NCBI GenBank assembly: GCA_014281115.1
Contig: JACONQ010000003.1
Coordinates: 3,968,001 to 4,032,000 of the forward strand
DNA: 64,000 nt
Direction: 5' to 3'
Origin: Laburnicola sp. R22_1
Taxonomy: Eukaryota; Ascomycota; Dothideomycetes; Pleosporales; Didymosphaeriaceae
How positions within the stretch are numbered: the first letter of the stretch is position 1; each line of letters starts with the position of its first letter. The notes beneath the pieces are model-generated. The model did no database searches and was not told where the DNA came from. It saw nothing but the letters and a program-made list of their open reading frames with translations. This document shows, one piece after another, positions 33,550-45,477 of the stretch. A program made the translations under genes and the position numbers.

Positions 33550-33729
33550 TGTAAGACTACCGCATGGCTATATGGTCGGTCCTTAGTCACATAACCTCGG
33601 CCGAAATAACCTTATGCCTAGCCTCACCCATACACTTTTAGGCCCTCGGTCCTCTATAGTAATAACACACCTCTTTTCTTATGGTCAACCCATATCACTA
33701 TAAATTACTATGATCTCCACTATCTTACA
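33550..33729 (+). repeat. 5' LTR of Copia F
   Basis: This 180-bp sequence begins TGTAAGACTACC and ends CACTATCTTACA. It is followed by GTTATGAGCCTGG. No second copy is present in the window. Confidence 0.7.
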
Positions 33730-33742
33730 GTTATGAGCCTGG
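33730..33742 (+). other. Primer-binding site of Copia F (half initiator tRNA-Met type)
   Basis: GTTATGAGCCTGG abuts the LTR. It is complementary to the anticodon arm of eukaryotic initiator tRNA-Met, which contains GGGCUCAUAACC. Drosophila copia is primed by such a half-molecule. Confidence 0.7.
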
Positions 33743-34555
33743 CACGACGCTTATTGCGCACCCTCTAAAAAAAAAAAAACTCCTTACTAGTCAGTCCTAC
33801 TGCCACATTATCGCTCGCACGGACCAGAGTAGAGTTTTCACAATAATAACGCGAAAAGTCATTTGCAAAACCATAATTACAGTCACTATAAATTACTATA
33901 AAACACTATAAGACTCCGAATCATAACAAAAAGCCCACACTAGTGGCCAAACACGCGAAAAGTCATCGCAAACGCGTTATAATGGCAACGCTAAAGGACA
34001 AAAAAGTTATACTAAAAGGGATAGACAACTTTAAACCATGGTATATAGTTTTTAAACGTATCGCGCGCACACTACGCGTTCTAAAATATGTTAACCTAGA
34101 GACTACAAACCTTGCGGTGCTAGAAGACGTTAAATCCAACCCTAATAAAAACCTTAACATTATAGTGTAGAAAGAGAAATATAAGCGCAAATAAGAATAT
34201 AAGAAATCGCTAAGCAAGCTTAAAAGCCACATTATAAGTATAGTAAGGGATAATATACTAATTTCTATGCCTACTAACTACACTATTATAGAATAAATTA
34301 GGTTCCTTTATAAAAACTACTCAAAACTAATAGTTATAAAATAAGAAGAAGCAGACTATTAATATAACAAGGCAAAGAAGTACACGCCTAGTCTGTAGTT
34401 AATTAAGGACTAGATAAATAACTTTTAAATTTATCTTAATAAGGCCATTAAACTAAAGGTTCTAACTATTTAGGATTTTGCTCTCTAGCTTAATCTTCTT
34501 AAGGTCTTTTACACTATTAATTTAGAGTTTATAGTAATAATAAATAAGAAAGTTT

Positions 34556-34741
34556 TGTTAGATTTAATAGTTAAATGCGATAATGCGCCTTAATAGATAA
34601 TAATAATTATATTGTGTTTGTGTCCACTATGTTCGGCTAGTTCTGACTTCTTCGCTAGTATGCTAAGCCAGGTGGTCCCTACTTTATTGTACAGATCTAA
34701 CCTCAACGCGCTTATTCTATCTAACAGCTGTATATCTAACA
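34556..34741 (-). repeat. 3' LTR of Copia B
   Basis: This is the reverse complement of the A/D LTR. It is 186 bp long and begins TGTTAGATTTAATAG on the plus strand. Confidence 0.9.
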
Positions 34742-35004
34742 CACCTCCTTAGCTTAGAAGATCCTTACAAGCTAAACTATTTAGCAGCCTATTATTCTAA
34801 AGTAAGGTTATTAAGGTGCCCTTAAATTTCCTTAAGAGGTGCTTTATTCGCTACTTTGCGTTCTGTTATCTTAATTAGCCTAAGTTAGGTTAGGAACCCT
34901 TTCTACTTATTAACTGGGAGGACCTTTGTAAAGTCGTCGGCGATTATTTCTGCCAATTGTATGTACTCTACCTTAATCTTTCTAGTAGAGACTTCTTATC
35001 TTAA

Positions 35005-35157
35005 TGTTAGCCAACTCTAGAATGTTCTACTATGTCGTCACACAGTCATGTGACCTTGCTGATCTGGAATCTTCTGGAAACTCCACTCCATGTATATAAC
35101 CACTCTGACTTCATTAGATAGCAATTAACTAGTTCGTTATTCTGTTGTTCGCCCACA
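35005..35157 (+). repeat. 5' LTR of Copia C
   Basis: It starts TGTTAGCCAACTC and ends TGTTCGCCCACA. It carries three T residues where the 3' LTR has C. Confidence 0.95.
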
Positions 35158-35170
35158 GTTATGAGCCCGG
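35158..35170 (+). other. Primer-binding site of Copia C (half initiator tRNA-Met type)
   Basis: GTTATGAGCCCGG immediately follows the LTR and is complementary to the initiator tRNA-Met anticodon arm. Confidence 0.7.
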
Positions 35171-35340
35171 ATTGCACTTGCAATTGACAATTACTAAGTT
35201 CATTTGTTATTCTTTACACAGACCTTATTGTCGATAGCCGTAACGTCGGCATCGGAGACCTTATTGTCGACAGCCGTAGCATTGGTGTCGAAGACCTGAT
35301 ATAGACGACAGCTATAGAGTGGTGTCGCTATTGATCACGA

Positions 35341-36418
35341 TGTCGCTTAGCGACTTAGGAGTCACACGCGTGACTGTTATACTGGATAGACTAGCAGATT
35401 GGGAGTCTTGGTTCTAGCTACGACGAGAGAAGGCCGTTGTAGACGGTATCTGGAAATACTGCGACATCTCAAAGCCGAAGGATGAGCTACTGAAGCTCAT
35501 TGAACCCACGAAACCATTGCCCAACGCCATTGAGGCTGGAGCAACCGCGATTAGCCAGCTGGATGCAGGCCAGCAGGCGATGTACAGCGATCTCCTTCAC
35601 GACTGGAGATACGAAAGAACAGAATATACAAACCTGAAGCGGAGAGAGGGCGAGCTTCTTATGGACATCAGCCGCACCATCGCGACTCGCCACCTCTACC
35701 TAATTAATGGAAAAGACGATATCTATGATCGATTGATCGCGCTTAAGCAGCAGCTTGCACTAACCGCAGCTGCACGCAGCAGAGAGCTGGTAACCAAGTA
35801 CCGCGCTCTGCAGGAGAAGCCTTGAAGCCGCAACCTTGAACAATGGCTTGACGACTGGATTCACATTACGAATTAATGCAGGGAGGCAGACCTTCCTGAG
35901 ACGATAGGCTATCGAGCCTAAGACGATTTTCTGACAGTTGTTAGAACGATTGCTCCGGAGTGGGCCGGTGCATCACACCATGACCTTATTCTAAAAGAGA
36001 CTACTGGGAAAACAGATGAGATTCAATCTCTAATTAGCGGACTATGTTGCCCAATTCAGGATGTATCATCGACGAATCGGACTTACTACGGCTTCACCTG
36101 GAACGTTTGCTACACTAGGCGTTTCAGCACAACAGAACCAAGAACAGAAAGAACGATTATTAATTAAGAAAACACCAGAGTGTGTGTGCGGAGGCCGACA
36201 CTGGTACAAGGACTGCTGGTACCTAGTCCCAGACCATCCAAAGAAACCAAAGAACTTCCGACCAGTACAGGCCACGCAAGCCAAGGTGACGGAGGCCTTA
36301 AAGGACCCAGAGCAAGCCAAGAGAATTGGCAATATCCTTGCAAGAGATGGGATAAGCATAAAGAAGGTAGACGAGCCAATAAAGCTTGATGACGGAAAGA
36401 CGTCAGTGAGTCGTGATT
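35341..36418 (+). pseudogene. gag of Copia C with stop codons
   Basis: The frame starts near 35341 (MSLSDLGVTRVTVILDRL) and is interrupted by a TAG near 35417 in a WF-x-LRREKAVVDGIW context. It continues through MYSDLLHDWRYERTEY to about 35822 and then through further stops and a frame change. The later part has a nucleocapsid zinc knuckle, CVCGGRHWYKDCWYLV, at about 36181-36228, which binds RNA in Copia gag proteins. It ends at a TAG at 36418-36420. The product would form the particle shell. Confidence 0.8.
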
Positions 36419-36499
36419 AGAGGTTTGCTGCCCACAGCTCATTCTCTGTTATGCAGCCGCAACAGGTGCAGCAGAAAGCGCTACCTACGATCATCAACT

Positions 36500-39400
36500 G
36501 ATGGATCCTAGACCCTGGTTCCAACATTCATGTCTGCAACTCGACTCGTTTTGGATGGATGGAGACGCGCAAGGCAGAACTAGAGGATATTCTCTTTGCA
36601 GGAGGATCAACAGTACCTATACAAGCCTGGGGAAAAGTTACTTTTAATGTAAACTTGCCTCATAGCATAGGTCAGATCCAACTCATAGATGTTGCTCTTG
36701 TAGAAGGTTTCTTCACAAACGTTGTAAGCCTCTTAAGATGCCGAGCAATAGGTGTGCAGTTTGACTTAGGACGAGATGTGATATATTAGCATCATCCGTT
36801 AAATGTCATTTGCTCGCTACAACACAAGGACGGCCACTGGATCATTGATGCTGAGGACAACGATCGACTGACGCTGAGTAGTTTTGCCACAACGCTTCGG
36901 CGAACATATAAGGCCTTGAGAGAGGATCGACGTCCAATTACAGCATCTCACATTGAAGCACATGAGCTATTTGCCCATGCAAGTAAAGAAGCAATTGATT
37001 ATGTAAACGAGAACGTGAGAGGGATAGCCCTGGATCCAGATACCTGAGCACCTCGATTATGAGAATGCGACACATGCATTGAAGCAAAATCAGCAGCTTA
37101 AGTGAGCAGACGCCAGCCCGAAGAACAGGCTACAAGGCCATTCTATTGGATTGTAATCGATCTTGTGCAGCTTATCCCTACAGGGGAGACCTGCTACAAC
37201 GGAGACCGATACTTGCTACACGCTGTGTGCGAGTACTCAAAGTGGCATGAAGTGACCACACTCACAGACAAGACACTGCACTCGGTAGTGCCAGAGCTAA
37301 AAGCATTGATTAACAAGATCCAACGTTAGTATGGGTTTATTGTAGTTGTACTCAAGATTGATGGTGAGTGGGGCTATGGCCTTGAGCTCTATGACATTGC
37401 GAAGCAAGCAGGCTTCAAGATTGAGCTACGAGCTCCAGATACTGCTGAGCAGCTTGGTGCAGCGGAAAAGGCAGGACATGTCATCATCACAAAAGCAAGG
37501 GCGCTTCGAATTCAAGCAGGACTACCGAAGTCACTATCAAATGAGCTAGCTATCACTGCGGCTCGAATCGCCAACGTCACACCAACAAAAGCTATCAATT
37601 GGAAAACGCCGTACGAGCTTGTTCACGGCAAGCAGCCTTTAGTTGCTCATCTTGCTCCGATTGGATGCAAAGCTTACGTTCTTAACAAAAAGTTGAAGAA
37701 GGCTGATAAGCTTGAATCTCGCACCTTTGTTGGATACTTGGTTGGATACGACTCTACCAACATTTTTCGCATTTGGCTACCCAAAAAGGACCAGGTGATT
37801 CGCGTACGAGACGTGATTTTCAAGCGCGAAAGTCGTTTCGGTGATGACTTAGAGAGGGAGGCTGTGACGCAGGAAGAGATCGAGGTTTTGGATATACCTC
37901 ACTCTCAAGACACACAGGCCACTTTAACCGATCTGATTGAGCTGATGCAGTCACGGCTTCACACTACTATACACAATCGCAACAAGGAGGATGAGCCTTA
38001 TATGGCCTATCTACTGACGCCGGAGCCATTAATTTGTGGCAACACAGCGCCGCCTTAGCAGGAGGAAGGCGAGGATATCTTTGACATAGGCGCGCAGGAT
38101 GCGCAGGATGACTAGCAAACTGCAGAAAAGCAGGACACTGAGCAACAGTTGTAGGAGCAATTGCTCTAAGAGATGCAGTCTAATTAAGAAGACAATAGCC
38201 TAACAATCTATCCTAGAGTACCGCAGCAGGAGAGCGTTACTAGTTAAGGACAAGGGCCACTTACGCCGATCGCATTAGGCCACCGTAGCCAGCCTCAAAA
38301 GGCACCTTCAACTCTACCTAAAGGATGGGTGAGTTCAGGCGAATATGTTCCAGATCGACAGAGAAACAACGCACCCAGAATGGCTGATCCTGAGGTTGGA
38401 AGTAGCAGCAACATTGTAGCAGGCAAACGAGCAAGGAAGCCGCTAAATCAGGCCTTAGCTACATACTATACAGCTTTCGCAGCAGCTACAAATCCGACAG
38501 CCCCAGCAAAACTAGCTGGAGAGCTACCAAAGATAAGGCTCCATCGCGATCAGCTACCGCCACCGCCGAAGCGCTGGAAAGACCTCAAGAATTATCCATT
38601 CAGCGCAGAGTTTACCCAGGCAGTTCGAGCAGAGTTTGAGAGCTGCTGGGCAAAAGACTGCTTTAAGCGCACTGAGGCAACTTCAGCTACAGCAGATGCT
38701 GAGATACTGCCCCTGATGTGGGTCTTCACGTACAAGTTTGACGAAGACGGATATCTATACAAGTTCAAGGCACGACTCTGCGTACGAGGTGACCTACAAG
38801 ACACGTGGGGAGACACGTACGCTGCTACACTAGCTATGAAAGTGTTTCGAGCACTTATCGCTTTAGCAGCAGCCTTCGGTCTGCTGATGTTTCAGTTTGA
38901 CACATTGAATGCCTTTCTCAACGCTCGACTACCGCGAAAGATGTACTGCCGTACCCCAGAAGGATTTATAGATATATTTGGTGAGCTTCTTAAGCTGCAA
39001 CGAGCACTCTATGGCCTCAAGGAAGCACCGTTGCTTTAGTACTAAGAGCTGTCATCAACCTTGAAGAAGCTCGGCTTAAAGCCAGTACTAGGAGTTCCAT
39101 GTTTGTTCACAAACAATCAGTTAATCGTGCTCTTTTATGTCGACGATATTGTCGTCCTCGTACATCCGCTCAATATGAGCGCCTACCAAGCGTTCAAGCA
39201 ACAGCTGCTTAACACATATGACATTCGCGAGCTAGGAGAGCTCAAGTGGTTCTTAGGGATTTGAGTAATTTGTGAAGAGCTCACAAGATCTATCTACTTA
39301 ATCCAGGACTCATTCATTGACAAGGTCGCGACAAAGTTTAACCTCAAGCTTAATGGACGATATCCAGACGTACTATTAAAGGAAAACAATCTCATGCCTT

Positions 39401-40230
39401 TAACAGAGGAACCAAGCGCAGCTCGAACACACAGATATTAGCAATTAGTTGGCTCACTAGCATACATCTCGACCTTAACGCGCCCAGACGTCGCGCGAGT
39501 ACATTCAATACTGGCACGCCATCTTCAGAACCTAGGGCAGAAGCATATGCACGCAGCGCAGCATGTTTGGCGATACCTAATTGGTACAAAGAACCTTGCT
39601 ATTCGTGCATTAGCAGATATACAAGGCGGAATCACGAGTATCTTAACACTAGAATCAGCCCAACAGGAGCTAGAACCGTTATTTTATGGCGCATCAGATG
39701 CGGCCTTTGCAGATGAGCCACAGACTCGTCGAAGTTCTCAAGGCTATCTTTTCAAGCTTTACGGCCTACCCATTGATTGGAAAGCGACAATTCAACGATC
39801 AGTTACGAAATCTACCACTGAGGCTGAGCTGCTATCTCTATCACTAGCAGGAGGAGAGATGGAGTGGTGGCAACGCTTCTTTCAGGCAATCCAATTCGAC
39901 CCGGAGTTTACACCAACGCTCTGGTGCGATAACCAGCAAACTGTCTCAATTGCAACTAAGACAGCCGATAAGCTTCAGACAAAGCTCAAGCACGTAGACG
40001 TGCACCACCACTGGATACGTCAGGAAGTATCAGAAGGCAGATTGCAGATTGAATAGAAGCCTACCGCAGAAATGCTAGCAGATGGTCTCACAAAGATTTT
40101 TCCACGCCAAAAGCACGCCAACTTCATACGCCAACTAGGACTTAGCGATATTTCAGGATTACTAGAGCCTCAAACAGACTTAGAAGATATTGTATCAAAC
40201 GAGCTCGACGGTTAGTACTAGAGATACACA
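36500..40230 (+). pseudogene. pol of Copia C: protease, integrase, reverse transcriptase, RNase H
   Basis: The order is that of Copia. Protease has WILDPGSNIHVCN (about 36508). The integrase zinc region has H-x3-H (HELFAH) and CDTC near 37069, then the core (WIVIDLVQLIPTGETCYNGDRYLL) and GKQPLVAHLAPIGCKAYV. Reverse transcriptase has WVFTYKFDEDGYLYKFKARLCVRG, FDTLNAFLNA, LYGLKEAP and FYVDDIVVL (39132 on). RNase H has YGASDAAFADEPQTRRSSQGY, STTEAELLSLS and WCDNQQTVSIATK, then AEMLADGLTK. About a dozen in-frame stops fall mainly at TGG, CAG, CAA or CGA sites changed by C-to-T or G-to-A. The YVDD and protease Asp are intact. Confidence 0.9.
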
Positions 40231-40310
40231 CGCTGAGATCACCAGAACAAGAGCTTAGAGTTACTCATTTTCAGCTTTCGTTTCTGCAATTCACTCAAGC
40301 TGGGGGGGTG

Positions 40311-40463
40311 TGTTAGCCAACTCTAGAATGTTCTACTATGTCGTCACACAGTCATGTGACCTTGCTGATCTGGAATCTTCTGGAAACTCCACTCCATGTA
40401 TATAACCACTCTGACTTCATTAGATAGCAATCAACCAGTTCGTCATTCTGTTGTTCGCCCACA
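40311..40463 (+). repeat. 3' LTR of Copia C
   Basis: It follows the polypurine tract GCTGGGGGGGTG. It is 153 bp long and is followed by CTTAA. Confidence 0.95.
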
Positions 40464-43400
40464 CTTAACTAGTAATTGTGAATGTCAACGTGTTGTAGTT
40501 TAGTCTGAAGCCTGGATATCTCCTTAGTGACTAGTCGAATAGTTTGCTTATTATCGCATTGGACGGTAATTAACAATAAGCGCAGTTTAATCTGTAGTTT
40601 GTCTAGTAGTCTTAATATAAAGATTGCTTTCTTGGCCACTTACAATAAGGCAAGAAGCTTTGCTTTAGTTATTAAAGTTATGATAGTGTCTTGTTTGCTT
40701 ACTTTCTAGGCAATAAGTCTATTAAATAGCTTAATAGCGTATCCTTACGAGCTCTTTCTGTCTAGTGTGTTGTTAGTAAATAAGGCATCGCTGGCTACTT
40801 AAAGGCAGTTGCCTTCTCTAAGCTGTAGTGCTTTCTATCTAGTGCTTAATAAGTATAGTAGTACTTAATTAGTGGCATTGTGATATTCTAAGCTCGGATT
40901 TAATAGGAATTAAGCTAGCCTTAAGGTTGTAAAGGCTATGTCTAGTTAAGTTGTTATTGCCGCGAATAGAAGCAATCTAATTTTGCGTTAGTATTTGTTA
41001 ATTTCTAAGGGTATTACTAAGCTGTCTCGTAGTTTTAGCTTAATAGCTGCCATTAGGGTGTTGTGTTAAATATCCCTCTTATTAACTAATTAACTAATCT
41101 TATCTAAGTAGGCAGCCTAAGAGAGTTAAATTATCCTAGTCTTTTAATCTCTAATAATCTCTACGCTAAGGAACCACTAAAGGTTGTTTCCTTTACTTAA
41201 GGTGTATTTTTCTTATAGGCGCTTAATCGCTTGTTAGGCTTCTTTCTCTTTCTGCTTGTAAAAAGCTAAGATAATATTATCGACGTAGAAGAAGACAATA
41301 ATTCCGTCTTTAAGAAGGCAGTATGGCTTGTAAGGCACTATCTAGAAACCTAGAGCTTTAAGTGTTAAGGTAAACTCTTTTTGCCAGAGGAGTGGTGAGA
41401 TCTAAAGACTATATAAAGCCTTGTTAACTTAAAGTATTGTTCTAGGCTTCTAATAGCCACGGGGCATTCTTATGTATACTTCTTAGTCTATACTTACATA
41501 GACAAAAGCGTTTATAATGTCGTATTACTCGAGCTCTATATTATAGTGAGCTGCTATTGCCACTAGTATTCGAAACGACCTGCTGGCAAGCGTGGCTGCA
41601 TAAGTGTCTTAAGAGGTAATATTTTGTTGTTAATTACCCTGGATAACTAGCTGTGTCTTGCACTTTAGCAAGCGATAGTGTTTATTAAGCTTATAGGTGT
41701 ATACCTATATATAGTTAAGGATCTACTGTCCTGTTAGTTTAATCTTCTTTATTAGTACTTCTAACTATGATTTTATTTGTTTGTGGCTTGCGAGGTAATC
41801 CCGCTCTGCTTCTTTAAACAATTCGCCTATTGGGTGATCCTTAAGCTTAGTACGGCACGTTGGCAGAGGTGGGAGTTGACTTTAATAGGGCTTTAAGCCT
41901 TTAGCGAGCGTTCTTATTATCTTAGCCTTGTCTATAACATCCCCTCTGTATTTCCCAACGTGGCCAGCTTGAGTTCCTACTATAAAGGCAGCTGCCTAGG
42001 GGATAGTTTTAGATAACCCTTTTAGGTTTATTTCTAATTTATTTCTAGCTATTAACTGCGCAAGTAATGCTGCAGGTGGTGGTGTAGTTGGAGGAGTTGG
42101 ATAGTTGTTCCTAATCTTCACTCCTTAGTAGTAGCCTAGTGGGTCTACTTCGCCTTAGGGATTTAATAAGCCTCTAATAGTGTTGTCTTTATAGAAGGAC
42201 TCTGTCTTTAGTTAATAACTTAGTGTTAGGAGTTTAATTATTCTTACGTATATGGCAATTTCCTCTAGTGTACTATGCATAAAGTTATTTATAAGGTCCT
42301 TAGTTTTGCTACTAAAGATAGTTTGTTCGTTAAAGATAACGTCGCGGGTGCTTATTACCTTGGCAAGTGACAGTATCCAAATTTAATAGATGTTTAAGGA
42401 CTAGTATCCTACTAGATAACTAATCTAAGCCTTTAGGTCTAGGTGTTATAGCCTTAATTTACCTTAATGTGTATTATCCGTTATTGCGAACGCTTTGCAG
42501 CCATACGCTTTAAGGTAAGCAAGATTGGGTTTTTTAATTAAGGTGACTACTCTGTTGTTTAGAGCAACTTGTGTAAAGAATATCTTATATAGCGTTTTCT
42601 AGTTGTTTGCATAATTTAGTGTTTAATTGTAGAGGTATACTGCAGCTCTTATAACTTTAGGCTATAGTTCCTAGGGTAGGTTGCCATTAAGACGCATCAC
42701 GTGCGATTTCTCTTTATTTACACCCTCTAAGCGTTTGGCACCTCTATTTTAAGCTTATGTATCTGGGGCGAAAGGCTTAATAGTAATTTCTTATAATGCT
42801 AACTAGCGCTCGATTTCCGGTTTTACTATTATGATCTTGTTGTCCGCTTTAATAACCTTGACCGTAATATTGTAATGGTTTTTAAGGAAGAGAAAGAAGT
42901 TTAATAGAACTTTAATAACTAACTTTGCTAGTTAATTGTCTTTAAAATAAAAGTCCTATTGCAGGCCTAAGTACCTGTTAGTAATAAGCATCTGGCTTCT
43001 TTTGCTAGTGCTACTTTGCGTCTTATAGGCATAAAAGTTAATAGCTAGTCTTTCTTCTAGTCCTTTATTGTTAATTTGCGGTACTTGGCTAATTTGTCGC
43101 CAGATCTTTGCTTTCCCACAGAAGTTGCATTGAACTGTTATAACTTCCTTAACTCGCACCCCTTTAGCTTACTGTATAAGATATTTAATAGCTACTAGTC
43201 TAGAGTATTCTAGTCTCTTATACTATAATTTGGCTAAGGCCCTTTATAGTGCTCCTTTTGTTTGTAATGTATTCTTGCGGATGTGATATAAAGTAGATGG
43301 TAGCGAATTATACTTAAGTACCTATTAACCGTATATCTTAGATAGTTTTCTAATAATCTTGTTATCTAGTCCTTTTAGCGTAGTTGGGTTCGTTTGCGTA

Positions 43401-44969
43401 TCCCACCAGATTCCTCTATGCCTTAGTAGTCAAAAGGAGACTAGGTTGCATAGGAGGTCTGGACAAATAGTCATATTATATAGAACTAATATAGTTATTC
43501 TATATTAGCCTCTTAGTGTTAAGTTAATAGAGCTGTAGCCTTTTATTCATATCTTTATATTGCCAGCCTATATATAATTTCCGAACGTAGGTAGATAGAA
43601 GTTATAGATATAGTTAGGGTTGTTTATAATATAGTAAGTTAATCCTAAATTAAGAATAAACAAGCGCTTTAGCGGGTAATTAGACACTTCTATTTCTATT
43701 AGCGCTAATGTAAACGTAGTGTTAACGTTTAATATTCTCTATCCCTCTAGTTAGTTCTTAGGGGACTTAAGGATCTTAGGTGTGAGTGTGTGCGATTGTT
43801 TAATATTTGGTGTTTTTAATCTTAGTCTGCTTTGTCCTCTTAACAGTCCTTAAAATTCGGGATCGTGCTTGCGCTTTAATGCGACGAGTTCTTTAATCTT
43901 CTTATTTAGTTTCCACTACTTAGAAGCTTTGTCTGCATTAATATAGAAGTAATCCTAGAGTTTATGGCAATATCTACACGTAGGATATTTAGCGCCTCCT
44001 GTTTTTGCAGGTTTTTAGACTAAGGATAAGTTCTTATTATCTTTTTAGTCATTACGTTAATATTAGGGTCTGCCCCATTTTCTAGATAGTGCTGCTTTGG
44101 CATTAATGCCCTGGATAGTTTTCCTACTTTTAGCGAGGTATAACGAGTCATCTGCCACAAATGCGGCCTTGTGCTTCCCTGTTCGAGGGGTTGGATAATT
44201 TAATATTATATGCTCTTAGAAGCGCTTTATTATTTCTTTTTAATTTATGCTAGGTGTGAACCGTCCGCTATTCTAAAAGGTTATAGACTAATTGGGCGCA
44301 ACTTTATTTACAGTAGTCAGAAAGTCCTTTGTAATTACATTAATCTGTATTATCTTAGGGACATTACTTGTCTTCGCTTCTATAGCTACTTAATTATATT
44401 TAGCAAGCCATGTGTCCCAATTCAACGCGTTTCTTATTAGTCTAAGGGATGTAAGGTATTAGTCGCAGGCTCGTTCTCTCTCGAATTATTTGTTAACACT
44501 AACTGTGACTTTAAGGTTTATAATTTACTGTCTTAGTGGTTAATCTAGAAGGCAGTAAGTGCGCTAAAGATGTGGGCTAATAGTAGCCTAAATATAAACA
44601 ATAATTTGCTAGAGGCTTGTTTGCTCCTTTTTAAAATTATATTAATTGTTCTTATACTGCTTAGCAAGAATCTTATAATACTTAAGATCTTCTTTAAACG
44701 CCTTAAGTCCTGCTGCTAATAGTTTAGACTGTCTTGTTGGGATGCTAACGTTTGCTGCTAGAGTATACCTATTAATTAGCGACGCCCTTAGGGCTATAGG
44801 TTTAGGTTTTATTAGGATATTTAACGTAGAATTAACTTTTGGCCAGATGCGATATACAACGCATCTAGACTAGAGCTGCATTATCTATGCCCTATAGTTA
44901 GTGTGGTCTTAAAGGGTTACTGTTAGGTCACGCTAGGGTAGTGCAGCTATTTTAGTATCGATTAAGGTA

Positions 44970-44983
44970 GTAAGACTCTTAAT
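44970..44983 (-). other. Primer-binding site of Copia B, tRNA-Lys(CUU) anticodon-arm match
   Basis: The plus strand GTAAGACTCTTAAT reads ATTAAGAGTCTTAC in element sense, identical to A and D. Confidence 0.65.
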
Positions 44984-45169
44984 TATTAGATTTAATAGTT
45001 AAATGCGATAATGCGCCTTAATAGATAATAATAATTATATTGTGTTTGTGTCCACTATATTTGGCTAGTTCTGACTTCTTCGCTAGTGTGCCAAGCCAGG
45101 TGGTCCCTGCTTTATTATACAGATCTAACCTTAACGCGCTTGTTCTATCTAACAGCTGCATATCTAACA
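44984..45169 (-). repeat. 5' LTR of Copia B
   Basis: This 186-bp LTR has its outer end at 45169 and is followed by AGTTT. The inner end abuts the primer-binding site at 44970-44983. Confidence 0.9.
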
Positions 45170-45277
45170 AGTTTATAAGGCCTGTTTAGCATATATTAAC
45201 GTAGAACTTAACCCACTAGCTTTAATAGTCTATACTATACTAGCTATTATTAATCGCGTAGGCGTTGTTATTACACT

Positions 45278-45463
45278 TGTTAGATATGCAGCTATTAGAT
45301 AGAACAAGCGCGTTAAGGTTGAATCTGTATAATAAAGTAGGGACTACCTGGCTTAGTACACTAGCGAAGAAGTCAGAACTAGCTAAATATAGTAAACACA
45401 AATATAATATAATTATTATTATCTATTAAGGCGCATTATCGCATTTAACTATTAAATCTAATA
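45278..45463 (+). repeat. 5' LTR of Copia D
   Basis: This 186-bp LTR starts TGTTAGATATGCAGCTATTAG, with several C-to-T changes relative to the 3' copy. Confidence 0.9.
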
Positions 45464-45477
45464 ATTAAGAGTCTTAC
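45464..45477 (+). other. Primer-binding site of Copia D, tRNA-Lys(CUU) anticodon-arm match
   Basis: ATTAAGAGTCTTAC abuts the LTR, identical to A and B. Confidence 0.65.

Larger units (their letters stand above)
35005..40463 (+). mobile_element. Copia retrotransposon C, youngest complete element, lightly RIP-mutated
   Basis: LTRs of 153 bp (35005-35157 and 40311-40463) differ at only three sites. They are flanked by CTTAA (35000-35004, 40464-40468), and the insertion splits element B. GC content and long open stretches set it apart from its surroundings. A primer-binding site follows the 5' LTR, and a polypurine tract (AAGCTGGGGGGGTG) precedes the 3' LTR. gag begins at about 35341 and pol ends at about 40230. 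Stops are few and mostly at positions where W, Q or R is expected, for example after KEAPLL near 39037 and after LKWFLGI near 39262. Confidence 0.93.
34556..45169 (-). mobile_element. Copia retrotransposon B, reverse orientation, interrupted by C
   Basis: Direct LTRs at 34556-34741 (3' LTR in element sense) and 44984-45169 (5' LTR) are flanked by AGTTT duplications (34551-34555 and 45170-45174). Without C and its duplication it is about 5150 bp, matching A and D. On the minus strand, gag with the CCHC knuckle lies near 43950, integrase near 43100-43250 (HKR-LGHPRL region), reverse transcriptase near 41270 (YVDD retained) and RNase H near 40520-40700. Many TAG/TAA codons show RIP. It is inserted in the gag of F. 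Confidence 0.9.

Noticed and set aside
33550..33729. A MITE or DNA transposon with TGTAAGA/TCTTACA ends
   Set aside because: It is followed directly by a Copia primer-binding site and gag, so an LTR explains it better.
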